From a virus, in IMG/VR virus record IMGVR_UViG_3300021371_000024, positions 1 through 50,874 of that record: 50,874 nucleotides of DNA, one strand, 5' to 3'. Positions 40,803 through 49,867 of the stretch are shown piece by piece. The notes beneath the pieces are model-generated. The model saw only the letters and a program-made list of their open reading frames with translations. It made no database searches and was not told the DNA's origin. The translations under genes were made by a program, and so were the position numbers. The number at the start of each line of letters is the position of its first letter. Position 1 is the stretch's first letter.

Positions 40803-41900
40803 TCAGGCGATATTATATTTCGCTGATACCAGACCTTCTGGACGAAGGATCTTGCGACCGTATAGGTGCATACCACGCACAATATCTGCGAATGAGTCTG
40901 GGTCACGATAAGTCTCAGTTTTGTTGATCTGCTCTGCAGATGCAACGGCTGAGTCGTGTCCAGCACAAATCACACCATAGTTAGCGTTCTGGTTGTCTGT
41001 ACCTGAAGTTCCTGCACCAGTACCTACTGATGGTAAGTTTGAAGATACATAGACGCGGAAGCCATGAAAGTTATTCAGAACCAAACCGTTCTGCAATCCT
41101 GAGCCACCAAAGTCTGCGTTCAACAAACGTGAATCTTCGTCGCGCATGATTTCCATCAACACTGGGTCAATTACAAGCCACCGACCAGATGAGTCAACCT
41201 GCTGTTGATCCAACAAACGTGCCATACGAGATACAATCATCGCAGGAGACACAGTTGCTGTTGGTAATGCTGTAGCACCAGGAAGACGTGCAGCTACTGG
41301 AATCGAATGATCCGCAGCAGAAGCAGTAGTGATGTTACCAAAGTCACCTTTTTTCAGCTTGTTAGCTGCGAGCAATTCGTCGCCGTTAGCCGCTGAGTTA
41401 GCTTTGGTTCCGTTGATAACGTCATTTACGGTATCAGCAGTTTCATCTTCCAAGATGTTACCAGTTGCACCAGCAGCAGGTGTTTGCTTATAACCCGCCA
41501 TGTAACCAAGTACATCTTTGTCAAACTGATCAGCCAAACGATAGGCTGCACGATCTGACGCAAGGCTTTGGAAATTGACGTGACTATGCGCGTCCTCAAT
41601 ATCATCGACCTTGAAGGCAAAATAATTGGCCTTATCAATTTGAAGAGTAAAGTCAGAGTCAATCAAATCTTGTGCGGCAACAGTTGTACCACGCAAATAA
41701 GGCTTGACTTCTACTTCAGGCTCTTTAACGATTTTCACGCTATCTCCCATGTTGGCAATCTCGCCAAAATAGTCGTTGTTAGTAATTGCTTCACAGATAG
41801 CAGACTTGCGGAATGCAAGTTGTACCTGTTTGCTGTAGATTACTGGTGACCAAACCCCATTGGGAAGGTTACCATATCCACTCGCTGATCCAAATGCCAT
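40803..41900 (-). CDS. Major capsid protein, 365 aa
   Basis: AAAGGAATAAACA precedes ATG 41900. SGYGNLPNGVWSPVIYSKQV and SAICEAITNNDYFGEIANMG, then VKIVKEPEVEVKPYL, are typical of the HK97-fold capsid proteins of P22/T7-like marine phages. SRMARLLDQQQVDSSGRWLV and LVLNNFHGFRVYVSSNLP are family landmarks in the C-terminal half. It has a dedicated promoter, a hairpin leader and a terminator, which fits very high late expression. Confidence 0.85.
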   Translation of the reverse strand: MAFGSASGYGNLPNGVWSPVIYSKQVQLAFRKSAICEAITNNDYFGEIANMGDSVKIVKEPEVEVKPYLRGTTVAAQDLIDSDFTLQIDKANYFAFKVDDIEDAHSHVNFQSLASDRAAYRLADQFDKDVLGYMAGYKQTPAAGATGNILEDETADTVNDVINGTKANSAANGDELLAANKLKKGDFGNITTASAADHSIPVAARLPGATALPTATVSPAMIVSRMARLLDQQQVDSSGRWLVIDPVLMEIMRDEDSRLLNADFGGSGLQNGLVLNNFHGFRVYVSSNLPSVGTGAGTSGTDNQNANYGVICAGHDSAVASAEQINKTETYRDPDSFADIVRGMHLYGRKILRPEGLVSAKYNIA

Positions 41901-41977
41901 TGTTTATTCCTTTCGCATTATTGGTTCCAAGATACAAACTAAAACAATTTCAAGTTTAGAGGCTAATATACTGGGTG

Positions 41978-42013
41978 CATTGTCTATAAGAATGGCCTTT
42001 CTTATATGCAATG
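41978..42013 (-). promoter_or_regulatory. Leader hairpin 2 of the capsid mRNA
   Basis: TATAAGAA (41985-41992) and TTCTTATA (41999-42006) pair perfectly around a 6-nt loop. CATTG (41978-41982) with CAATG (42009-42013) extends the stem after a symmetric 2x2 internal loop. It lies 78 bases before the capsid start. It could protect the 5' end or be a processing site. Confidence 0.6.
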
Positions 42014-42074
42014 GGCCAATAGGGATTAGGTAGTTCCGTAAGAGTATTGCTGTTTGTGAATAGTAAAGTTTAAT

Positions 42075-42119
42075 TTAGTATAGAGTAGGTTGCTATTTAA
42101 TAGGGCTACCCTATACTAA
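42075..42119 (-). promoter_or_regulatory. Leader hairpin 1 of the capsid mRNA
   Basis: TTAGTATAGGGTAG on the minus strand (42119-42106) pairs with CTACTCTATACTAA (42088-42075) over 14 positions, one of them G-U. A small inner CTAT/ATAG hairpin fits in the loop. It begins about ten bases after the expected transcription start of the capsid promoter. Confidence 0.65.
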
Positions 42120-42134
42120 GGGATTGTACATATA

Positions 42135-42162
42135 GTTATACCATAGTATTTCTATATGTCAA
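42135..42162 (-). promoter_or_regulatory. Sigma70 promoter for the major capsid gene
   Basis: On the minus strand TTGACA (42162-42157), 16 nt, TATAAC (42140-42135), with TGG before the -10. It directly follows the scaffold stop codon and gives a leader of about 228 bases to the capsid start. Confidence 0.75.
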
Positions 42163-42166
42163 TAGC

Positions 42167-43045
42167 TTAACGAGCATTTCCTGAAATATCATAAATAAAT
42201 TTTCCAGTACGAATAGATTCCATAATATCATCCGCATATTTCTCGTATTCTTGTGGAGACATTTTATTTACCTGAGATTCTTTTAGGTAGTTACTTGTCT
42301 CATCTGTTTCAGGGCGAGTACGTGTAGATTTAGTTCCTACTGATCTCGCCGCATCTTTGTCAGTATTTTTACTTTTAGTTTTTGTAATGCCCCTATCAAT
42401 TTTGTATAGGTCGATAGCACGAGAAGCTGAACGAGCATCTTCAGTATTTTCATACAAAGCATCTTGAACCCATTTAGGCTGCTCTTCAGCCCACTCATGG
42501 AAGTCATCGCTGTCACGTATTTCACCAAAGTCTGGGTGTATCCGCATAAGCTCTGCTTCAGCTTTTTCACGTGTGGCCTCATATCGCATTTCATCAATAG
42601 CTTTAACACGATCTTCTAATTCCTTTGATTGTTCTCTTGCTTTTTTAATTGCAATAGTTTCTACGATGGCTGCTACATCAGGGTATTCTGCTGCCCACTT
42701 ATCTAAGTCTTCATCGCTAGTAGGTAGTTTAATTCCTTGTGCTGCAGATTCGTTAAGTTGTTCTTCTAGCTTTTTAATTCGATCTTCGTAGCTACGTTCT
42801 TTTTCTTGAGTATGTCTACGTAAATCACCATAGCGTTTTTTAAAGCTACGCTCTTCTGCTGTTTCAGGTACTTTATCTTCTTGCTGTACCTCTTCATTTT
42901 CTTTTTCAGAATTACTTTGTTCATCCAATAATTTCTGTAGTTCTTCTTCTTCTAGTTTTCGTTTATCTTCGTTTGAGTATTTGCGATTTGCAAATGCTAC
43001 TTTTTTTGGCGATTCCATTTCGCCAGCCATTATTGTATCGTTCAT
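42167..43045 (-). CDS. Scaffolding protein, 292 aa
   Basis: It is highly charged and helical throughout: KYSNEDKRKLEEEELQKLLD, then a long coiled coil (RSYEDRIKKLEEQLNESAAQ) and REQSKELEDRVKAIDEMRYE. A C-terminal segment with MSPQEYEKYADDIMESIRTG follows. Position directly before the capsid gene and composition fit a podovirus scaffold that leaves the head on maturation. A second Met at residue 6 is an alternative start. Confidence 0.8.
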   Translation of the reverse strand: MNDTIMAGEMESPKKVAFANRKYSNEDKRKLEEEELQKLLDEQSNSEKENEEVQQEDKVPETAEERSFKKRYGDLRRHTQEKERSYEDRIKKLEEQLNESAAQGIKLPTSDEDLDKWAAEYPDVAAIVETIAIKKAREQSKELEDRVKAIDEMRYEATREKAEAELMRIHPDFGEIRDSDDFHEWAEEQPKWVQDALYENTEDARSASRAIDLYKIDRGITKTKSKNTDKDAARSVGTKSTRTRPETDETSNYLKESQVNKMSPQEYEKYADDIMESIRTGKFIYDISGNAR

Positions 43046-43123
43046 TTATTTACTTTCTTTTCTGGGGCCACCGTAGCCTAGTGTTGTTGTTAGGGGGATG
43101 AGTAGCCAGACAAATGTAACAGA

Positions 43124-45361
43124 TTACTTACGTGCTGCTAAACCACGTTTCTTTTTAGGCATACCGCCTTTTGCTAAACCTGATATGCCGTATGCTTTAT
43201 CTAATTCTGCACCACCTGTTTTTTGTGTAGGTGATAAGTTAGCTGTTTTTATTTTAGCTTCTTTAGTCGCTTTCTTCGCAGCTTGTTTTGGAGTAGGTCT
43301 TGATATTGGAGAGCTATCTCTATCTCTGTCTCTATCCCTACTTACGGGTGGCGGTGTTGTAGTAGCTCCCGCACGACTTTGTGGTTTAGGTTCAGATGGC
43401 CTTGAAGGTGTCAATGCAGCGGCTTGTATCCCAGATTCTCTAGGAGTGCTTCCATCTACTTCCATTGTTGTTCCAACTAAAGGAGCAGTAACCTGTGTAC
43501 CTGTAACTGCATTTTTAACTACGTCAAGTACATTTTGAGCAGCTTGTGCTTGTATATCTGCAAGTTGTTGTTTAGCTTGGTTGCTTTCTGCAGATGCCAC
43601 TATTGGAAGTAAAGCTCTACTTCCTGTTGTCATACCCGCATCCGCAGGTCTATCTAATGGATACCCACTTAATACTTGAGGAGCAGCAACAGGTATTTGT
43701 GGGGCCGTAGATGTATCTGCAATACCTAGTGCTGGTGAGGCACCATACAGTGTAGGTGTTACAGGTTCACTTTGAGATTGTATTGCGGGAGAGAGTCCTT
43801 GCGACCTATCAAATGAAGCTTCTTGATTTTTAAGCGCAGTAGTCTCTGCAGTTGATTTTCTATCAAAAGAAGCTTCTTGCTGTTTTTTAGCTATGTAATC
43901 ATATGCATCTATAAGATCATTAGTAGGATCTATTTTAGTTTCTGGCGGTACTCCTAATGCTGCTTTTTCTTCTGGGGATAAGTCATCTTCAATAGAAAGT
44001 TCAAAAGGAGTTTGCGTTGAAGTTGCAGTTAAACTTGGTGATAAAGGAATAGCACTACTATCTACAGGTGTAACATCTTTAGGCGGCTTTTCAATTTTAC
44101 CTATATTAGACGCCGTAGTTGTAGCTGTTTTAACTTGTTCATCATTAAGACCTAACGCACCCTTTACTGTATTTATAATTTTACCAAATATAGATGTGTT
44201 TTCTTTTTCACCCTTTATTAATTTGTCTTTAGCAGCACGTAAGGCAGCTACTTGACCTACTACATCAGTCTTTTTAGCTTGTTCGATACGCTCATCAATA
44301 GTAGCTAATATTTGTTTTTTATTAAACTTATTACCAGCATACACTGCTGCACCAATTAATGGACCACCCAATGCACTAGCAAGTCCTGCAACAACAGATG
44401 GAGTATATCCAGTAAACTTATCTAGTTCTTTAATGTACATATCTAGTGGAGCGTCTTTCCAACTACCTGCTTCAACAAATGGATTCTTAGGTGCAGGTTG
44501 GCCTGAGCTACTACCATCACCACCCTGACGTACTACAGGTTCAGGTGTAACTTCTTCTCCTGTAAATAATACATAACCATCAGGTATGGTGTCAAGAGGT
44601 TTATCGCCTTGGAACCTAATATTTATTTTATTACCAGCTTCATTAATATATACTTTAGTTTCAATAGGAACATCTGCAGGAGATACAGGCCACTGAATAC
44701 CACCGACAGCAAAGTTATTCTCTTCGCTATCGTCTTCATCTTCTACAATAATTAAGTCAGCCATACCAAATGGTAAGTCATCAGGCATAGTAGCTTCGTC
44801 AGAGTTACCCATCTGACCCATAGCTTCCATTTCTTTTAAACCCATCTTAGCCATCTGACGCATTTGCATAAGTTTTTCAAGTCCAATAAACCTAACTACA
44901 TCTGCAGGAAAAATAAACTCACCTTCGCTAATGTTAGCTGGAATATCATCACGAACTTCTTTACGTGTACTTCCAGATGGAACTTCGTTACCAGATACTT
45001 CATCCACCATACCGCCTTCATCTTTTAGTCCACCGTCTTCAAAGAAGCTCATTTGATCTTTCATAGCAGTTCCACCCTTGTTAAATTTTAAATTATCACT
45101 ACGCTTACGTGCAGCTTGTTCTGCATCTTCTCTACTTTTATGTGAGCTAGTAGGCTTAATAATTTCTGCCTCTAGCATAAGTTTTAATGTAGCATCATCA
45201 TATTTATGACCATTATGTATACTAGGAATGTTTATCCACATACCCTTATACTTAAATGTAGTAGATTTTTCAGATACCATTTTACCTTCAGGAGTTTTAT
45301 AAACATCCCTACCTGCTTGTGTTTTTTTACCTGTACTTGTACCTACTTTTTTATCTGCCAT
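43124..45361 (-). CDS. Large virion-module protein of unknown function, 745 aa
   Basis: Residues about 90-200 include FNKGGTAMKDQMSFFEDGG and EVPSGSTRKEVRDDIPANIS, then EGEFIFPADVVRFIGLEKLM. This block is conserved in marine T7-like phages, usually without a function. A Gly/Ala-rich segment (VVAGLASALGGPLIGAAVYA, about 305-325) may enter a membrane. The rest is low complexity, Pro/Ser/Thr-rich. It lies between portal and scaffold and is probably a head or ejection component. Confidence 0.55.
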   Translation of the reverse strand: MADKKVGTSTGKKTQAGRDVYKTPEGKMVSEKSTTFKYKGMWINIPSIHNGHKYDDATLKLMLEAEIIKPTSSHKSREDAEQAARKRSDNLKFNKGGTAMKDQMSFFEDGGLKDEGGMVDEVSGNEVPSGSTRKEVRDDIPANISEGEFIFPADVVRFIGLEKLMQMRQMAKMGLKEMEAMGQMGNSDEATMPDDLPFGMADLIIVEDEDDSEENNFAVGGIQWPVSPADVPIETKVYINEAGNKINIRFQGDKPLDTIPDGYVLFTGEEVTPEPVVRQGGDGSSSGQPAPKNPFVEAGSWKDAPLDMYIKELDKFTGYTPSVVAGLASALGGPLIGAAVYAGNKFNKKQILATIDERIEQAKKTDVVGQVAALRAAKDKLIKGEKENTSIFGKIINTVKGALGLNDEQVKTATTTASNIGKIEKPPKDVTPVDSSAIPLSPSLTATSTQTPFELSIEDDLSPEEKAALGVPPETKIDPTNDLIDAYDYIAKKQQEASFDRKSTAETTALKNQEASFDRSQGLSPAIQSQSEPVTPTLYGASPALGIADTSTAPQIPVAAPQVLSGYPLDRPADAGMTTGSRALLPIVASAESNQAKQQLADIQAQAAQNVLDVVKNAVTGTQVTAPLVGTTMEVDGSTPRESGIQAAALTPSRPSEPKPQSRAGATTTPPPVSRDRDRDRDSSPISRPTPKQAAKKATKEAKIKTANLSPTQKTGGAELDKAYGISGLAKGGMPKKKRGLAARK

Positions 45362-45572
45362 TTAGTACTTCATCTTTCAATAACTTTAATCTACGTAATT
45401 GATTTATTGCACCCTGCGCCCTATGCACAACAGTAATACTATCTGTTTGTTCCATTATTCTGTGTTGTTCAGTAATAAGATAGTCAAAGTATTCCTCTAA
45501 CGCATTAGCCTGTTGGGGGTTGCCCAGCGTTGGCTTGAGGCGGTTGAGCAGTTGGTCCTTGTTCATTTCCAC
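45351..45572 (-). CDS. Hypothetical helical protein, 73 aa
   Basis: It overlaps the portal end by 68 bases and the next start by 11. The first codon is GTG at 45572 (AAGGA upstream); ATG two codons later is an alternative. It is two helices long (NALEEYFDYLITEQHRIMEQ, AQGAINQLRRLKLLKDEVLN). The small head-tail or scaffold-like protein between portal and capsid genes in T7-type phages has a similar size and place. Function is not shown. Confidence 0.55.
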   Translation of the reverse strand: MEMNKDQLLNRLKPTLGNPQQANALEEYFDYLITEQHRIMEQTDSITVVHRAQGAINQLRRLKLLKDEVLNGR

Positions 45573-47628
45573 TAAATCCTTGTTCTTGAGGTGTAGGTAC
45601 TTGACCTGTTCCTATGTTACCACCCCCTGCTCCTGTAGGATCTAAAGGGTTGGCTCCCTGTTGTTGTTGCTCTTGGGCTGGGGCTGCAAAGCCTTTCATA
45701 AGCTCTGCTTGTATTGCTGCCTCATCCATGTTGTTAGTTACTTTATCTGGGTCTAGCTCCATTGACTTAGCAATTTCTCTAATAATATACTGGAACTTAG
45801 CATATGGCGCTAGTGAAGGATTAGATGCTACTTGTAAAAACTGCATCAAACGCTGGCTACGTACTTCATTAGCCATAAGACTTTCTGTACCACGAGCTTT
45901 AACTTCTAAGTCTCCACGCAACTCAGGATCATAACTAAACTGCATGTTAAAACTAAACAAGCCTTCACCTAATGGTCGAAGTAAGTAATCATCAATGTTT
46001 TTAATTACTGTTTTTATACCGCCCTGTGCGGCACCCATAAGCATAGAAATGCCAGAAGCAGTACGACCCACGCCACTGACCCCTGTTTGACCATGAGCGA
46101 AAGATGGAAATCCAGTTGACTCATCTGCTAATACCCTTGCCTTATCAAATAGCTGCAGATTTTCTCCTGCAACATTAGGAAATTTAGTTCCAAACACTGC
46201 CTGTCCTGGGGCACCACCTTGGCGTCTAAATACCTTCCCAGGATATACTGATAGATCTTGGCCTGGAACTAAGTTAGTTTCATCTACTTCAATCAATAGG
46301 TTACCAGATAATACAGCATTGTCAACTGCCATTCGCATAAAACCATTCATTAAAGTTTGCGTATCATCCATATTTTCTGCTAGACCTACGCCAAAGAAGC
46401 CATAAGGATTTAGTTCATACGGAGAGGCATGATACGGAATCTTAGCAGGTTTGAAAGGATTAAGTACCATGCGTAGTAGTTTACCATTACAGATCCAAAC
46501 GTTTGCTTGCAGTTCATCAAAGCCAGACAGTTCACTAGGAATATCTACGCCTTGCTCTTCTAGTAGCTCTACGTCTACCATACCCCAATACTCTAGTACT
46601 TCAAAACGATCAATACCATGTTCAGGTGCGAAGTCAGCTAAGTCATGCTCCCAATCTTTTCGTGTATAATCTTCACCATAACCAATAGCTTCGTCAATTA
46701 AAGATGCTCTAAAGTAAGGACGCTTCTTGAGGGCACGTAGTTGTGTGCGTGATAGTTTATGTCGCTCAATAACAAACTGAGCTTCATCCATGTTACTTGC
46801 ATCTGGATCTGGGTAAAAGTTCCATACAGATACGTGAGATACCTGTGGTACTGTTTTAATCATAGGAGAGTATTCGCCATCTTCATTCCAATTAGCGTAC
46901 TCTTTATCTACAGCAAATGGACCTTTCATTACGCCAGTACCAAACAATGCCATTTCAAATACTGTGCTACGTAAATGTTTACCTGCACTTGACTCATCTA
47001 ACTGATCGTGTATTTTCTTTTGCATTTTTTTAGCTGCAATCATTGCGGGGCTAAATGTAATAGCAGAAGGCGTAAGTCCTGTAGTACCCTTTAGATTATC
47101 TATATCTTCTAGTTTTTCTTTTAGTGGCCCAAGACTTTCCATAAGGGTCTTTTCTGTCGCACCCTTAACCCACTCTTTACCATCTCCCTTATAGCCATAT
47201 GGAGATACAATATCATTCTTAGTATCTTTACGTAGTTGTTCAGGTTCTTTAGGATCAAAACTAACATCTGCTACAACACCATCTGGTAACTCTGTAGGAT
47301 CTACGCTTAATGGGAATCTATTGTTAGCAAATAGTACATCAATCATTTGACCATATGCAGCTAATGTTTTTGTTTTAGTTACTTTAATAAACACACGAGA
47401 CTTTTCAGCTTCTGTAAATTGTACGTCAGAACCATACAGTCCTCTATAGTTTCTGTACGATTTAAGCCAGCGTTGTTCGTCCTGCTCACGATAATCCTCA
47501 GAACGTTTATATCTTTCCATAATAAATGGAATTATTTTAGATGCACCATAGTCTTCAACATCAGAGTTTTCTGTGTCTTCAAGGGCAATGGAATCGTCCT
47601 CAATAAAAATTTCATCAATATCTGACAT
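45505..47628 (-). CDS. Portal protein, 707 aa
   Basis: ATG 47628 (MSDIDEIFIEDDSIAL) is chosen because AAGGAAAG lies seven nt upstream, just past the TerL stop; an upstream TTG would overlap TerL. SVWNFYPDPDASNMDEAQFV, VLEYWGMVDVELLEEQGV and PYHASPYELNPYGFFGVGLA are landmarks of the P22-like portal family. The last 60 residues are Gln/Gly/Pro-rich. It forms the DNA entry ring and binds the terminase. Confidence 0.85.
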   Translation of the reverse strand: MSDIDEIFIEDDSIALEDTENSDVEDYGASKIIPFIMERYKRSEDYREQDEQRWLKSYRNYRGLYGSDVQFTEAEKSRVFIKVTKTKTLAAYGQMIDVLFANNRFPLSVDPTELPDGVVADVSFDPKEPEQLRKDTKNDIVSPYGYKGDGKEWVKGATEKTLMESLGPLKEKLEDIDNLKGTTGLTPSAITFSPAMIAAKKMQKKIHDQLDESSAGKHLRSTVFEMALFGTGVMKGPFAVDKEYANWNEDGEYSPMIKTVPQVSHVSVWNFYPDPDASNMDEAQFVIERHKLSRTQLRALKKRPYFRASLIDEAIGYGEDYTRKDWEHDLADFAPEHGIDRFEVLEYWGMVDVELLEEQGVDIPSELSGFDELQANVWICNGKLLRMVLNPFKPAKIPYHASPYELNPYGFFGVGLAENMDDTQTLMNGFMRMAVDNAVLSGNLLIEVDETNLVPGQDLSVYPGKVFRRQGGAPGQAVFGTKFPNVAGENLQLFDKARVLADESTGFPSFAHGQTGVSGVGRTASGISMLMGAAQGGIKTVIKNIDDYLLRPLGEGLFSFNMQFSYDPELRGDLEVKARGTESLMANEVRSQRLMQFLQVASNPSLAPYAKFQYIIREIAKSMELDPDKVTNNMDEAAIQAELMKGFAAPAQEQQQQGANPLDPTGAGGGNIGTGQVPTPQEQGFSGNEQGPTAQPPQANAGQPPTG

Positions 47629-47641
47629 ATAGTTTCTTTCC

Positions 47642-49219
47642 TTAATATCCAAATGTTGCGTCTGCTACTTGCATACCGCTTGCCATAGTAGGGCCACCAA
47701 ATTCAAAGTTAGTAAATCGTGGTCGTGACATGATACCGTATCTTAAAGCATCGTACAAGTGATCTTCTGAGGTTGTGTCAATATCCTCTGGGTTTCGTTT
47801 GTCGATGGGTAAGGCTGGAAGCTGTGCAATAAGATTGTGGCAAGTATTAAAGAAAACCATACGAGGCTCTTCTGTGTATTCGTCAACTTGCAATCTCCTG
47901 TGTACTTCGTTCTTACCAGCTACACGAGAGCCTCTTGATCTGTCGGATGGACGCCAGCGACATCCTTTCATAATCATTTGTTCAGCCAATGACGGGCCAG
48001 TATCACCACGCTTGTGCCATAAAGAACTATCCAAAACACCATATCTAATTGAGCCATCTTCAGCCTCTGCATCCAATACCATATCAGCTAGATCTGTAGC
48101 TAATACTTTTCCTACATATAATTCTCTATATACTACTAACTGTTCACTAGGAGATACTGCAAACCAAATAACCCCTGACTTACTTCCATACCCATAGTCA
48201 CATGCTCTAAACTTAACCCAGTTATGAGGTATAGCAAAAGGTTCAACTACGTGTATATGTCTGTTAAACTCTGTAAAGGCTGCGCCTTCTTTAATATCCC
48301 AGTCACCTTCTAGTAACTGTCTACGCTGCTGTTCAGGTAGTGACAGAAGCATTGCTTCATAGTCGCCTTGTTTAGCTAGGTAAGGATTGTCGGAAAGACG
48401 GGCAGGTATAAACCTACGTTTGAATAAAGGTTTGCCAGCTTTCGAGTGTCCAGCAGGATAGCGTAATACTTCGCCTGTTTCAATATCAGTTGCATCAAAT
48501 GATTCTCCAGCGGAGGCAGGGTCAATAAACATTTTTTTAACCCAATGATGACCCCTACCTCCTGGGTTTGTAGTAGCCCTCATGTATACTGGTAAATCAC
48601 TTGCTGTAGACCTTAAGCGACTTCGCATATAATTCCACGCGAATGGGGTAGGCCACTGAGTTAGTTCGTCGAAACCTATCCAGCTAAACGCAAGACCTTG
48701 GTATCTTAATACATCATCTTCTCTATCTAAGTAAGACATCCATAGTCTGGCACCAGATGGTGCAGTCCATTGCATCTTACGTTCTGACCACTTAATTCCA
48801 GGCCAGATCTTAGGGTACATTTCCTGAGATTTAAATATAAGTTCTCTTAGTTCTTCTGTGGTATGCCGTAGGAGCAATCCTGAAAAGGCTGGGTGCCCCA
48901 TAAAGCGTAAAGGGTCAGCTAACATCGCATATGACTTACCCCCACCTGCAGAACCACCATATAAAACTTCACGCTCACCTGCAGCTAAGAAATCAGTTTG
49001 TGGGCCAGCGTTAGGTTTAAATATTACATTATGTTCTTCCTCAACCTGCTGAGTAAACTCTTCTATAATGTCATGCTGCGGATTGGGTGCTTTCGCTTTG
49101 CGTTTTTGCTGTGGCTCCTGTGCGACTATTTTCGATCTCTTCCGCTTTGGCGATTGCCTTTTTCGCATAGTCTGCCCATCTGCGTAAGCTGCCAGCTTTG
49201 TTTTTTCTTCTTCGTTCAT
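47642..49219 (-). CDS. terL: Large terminase subunit TerL, 525 aa
   Basis: ATPase: Walker A GGSAGGGKS (88-96) and Walker B FSWIGFDELTQW (178-189). Nuclease: FRACDYGYG (D341), YGVLDSSLW (D397) and EDHLYDALRYG (D486/D490). The first 60 residues are very basic and Gln-rich, and their codons overlap the previous gene in another frame by 149 bases. Met18 is the only later Met before the ATPase core and is also inside the overlap. It pumps DNA into the prohead and cuts concatemers. Confidence 0.95.
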   Translation of the reverse strand: MNEEEKTKLAAYADGQTMRKRQSPKRKRSKIVAQEPQQKRKAKAPNPQHDIIEEFTQQVEEEHNVIFKPNAGPQTDFLAAGEREVLYGGSAGGGKSYAMLADPLRFMGHPAFSGLLLRHTTEELRELIFKSQEMYPKIWPGIKWSERKMQWTAPSGARLWMSYLDREDDVLRYQGLAFSWIGFDELTQWPTPFAWNYMRSRLRSTASDLPVYMRATTNPGGRGHHWVKKMFIDPASAGESFDATDIETGEVLRYPAGHSKAGKPLFKRRFIPARLSDNPYLAKQGDYEAMLLSLPEQQRRQLLEGDWDIKEGAAFTEFNRHIHVVEPFAIPHNWVKFRACDYGYGSKSGVIWFAVSPSEQLVVYRELYVGKVLATDLADMVLDAEAEDGSIRYGVLDSSLWHKRGDTGPSLAEQMIMKGCRWRPSDRSRGSRVAGKNEVHRRLQVDEYTEEPRMVFFNTCHNLIAQLPALPIDKRNPEDIDTTSEDHLYDALRYGIMSRPRFTNFEFGGPTMASGMQVADATFGY

Positions 49220-49499
49220 TATCCAACCGTTTCTTGAGTCCTACATGCGAAATAGTTCTACCTGTATTTCTGGTCAACCAGTTCGCTACTTCACGATACG
49301 AATACTGTTTAAGATACTGTTTCGCTTCCTCAAGCATATCAAGTTCTAAACTAATTGGCAAGAGTATTCCGTCATCTTCTGGATTTAATTTATATCCAAA
49401 TGGAACTGTTCTTGCTACTCGTGGGATAGGTGTCCACTCATTATCTTCTTTAAGGTCTGTTGGTTGGGGTAGTTTCCATTTACCTAATGGCTTAGTCAT
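49071..49499 (-). CDS. Helix-turn-helix protein beside terminase, 142 aa
   Basis: Residues about 64-95 (YSYREVANWLTRNTGRTISH then VGLKKRLDNERRRK) form a recombinase/homeodomain-like helix-turn-helix followed by a basic coiled region (RRWADYAKKAIAKAEEI). It overlaps the TerS-like gene by eight bases and TerL by 149. It may bind pac DNA as part of, or in place of, a small terminase. Confidence 0.6.
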   Translation of the reverse strand: MTKPLGKWKLPQPTDLKEDNEWTPIPRVARTVPFGYKLNPEDDGILLPISLELDMLEEAKQYLKQYSYREVANWLTRNTGRTISHVGLKKRLDNERRRKNKAGSLRRWADYAKKAIAKAEEIENSRTGATAKTQSESTQSAA

Positions 49500-49866
49500 C
49501 TTCTTCCTGTACTTGTTTGGCTGGCATTAACATAACACCACCCTTAGCTTCTACCTGCATCTTTTCAGTTTTAACTAAACCAGTACGATCTAGTAATTCT
49601 TTAGCTGCTGCCATTTTATCACGAATGCCTAGCTCAGTAGGATAATACAAAGCACTAACCATAGCCATTGCAGCTTTAGGTACATTACGTGCTAAGTAAC
49701 TGTGTGTAACATCTAGGATCTCTTCCTTAAGACTGTTAGTAATTTCAGTGTTAGTAGTATTAGGTGAGTATCCTGCCAGCTTCTTAGCCATAGTAATATC
49801 GCCACCTGCCTCATCCATAAGGACAGCAAGAAACTTTTGTTGGCGCTCTGTTAGTTCTCGTGCCAT
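49492..49866 (-). CDS. terS: Small terminase subunit-like protein TerS, 124 aa
   Basis: LTERQQKFLAVLMDEAGGDI then TMAKKLAGYSPN is the DNA-binding start of many TerS proteins (LTxKQ..F...AGYS). A helical middle (SLKEEILDVTHSYLARNVPK) and an acidic tail follow. It is two genes upstream of TerL. The protein would select the packaging site; the neighbouring HTH protein is an alternative or partner. Confidence 0.7.
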   Translation of the reverse strand: MARELTERQQKFLAVLMDEAGGDITMAKKLAGYSPNTTNTEITNSLKEEILDVTHSYLARNVPKAAMAMVSALYYPTELGIRDKMAAAKELLDRTGLVKTEKMQVEAKGGVMLMPAKQVQEEDD

Positions 49867-49867
49867 A

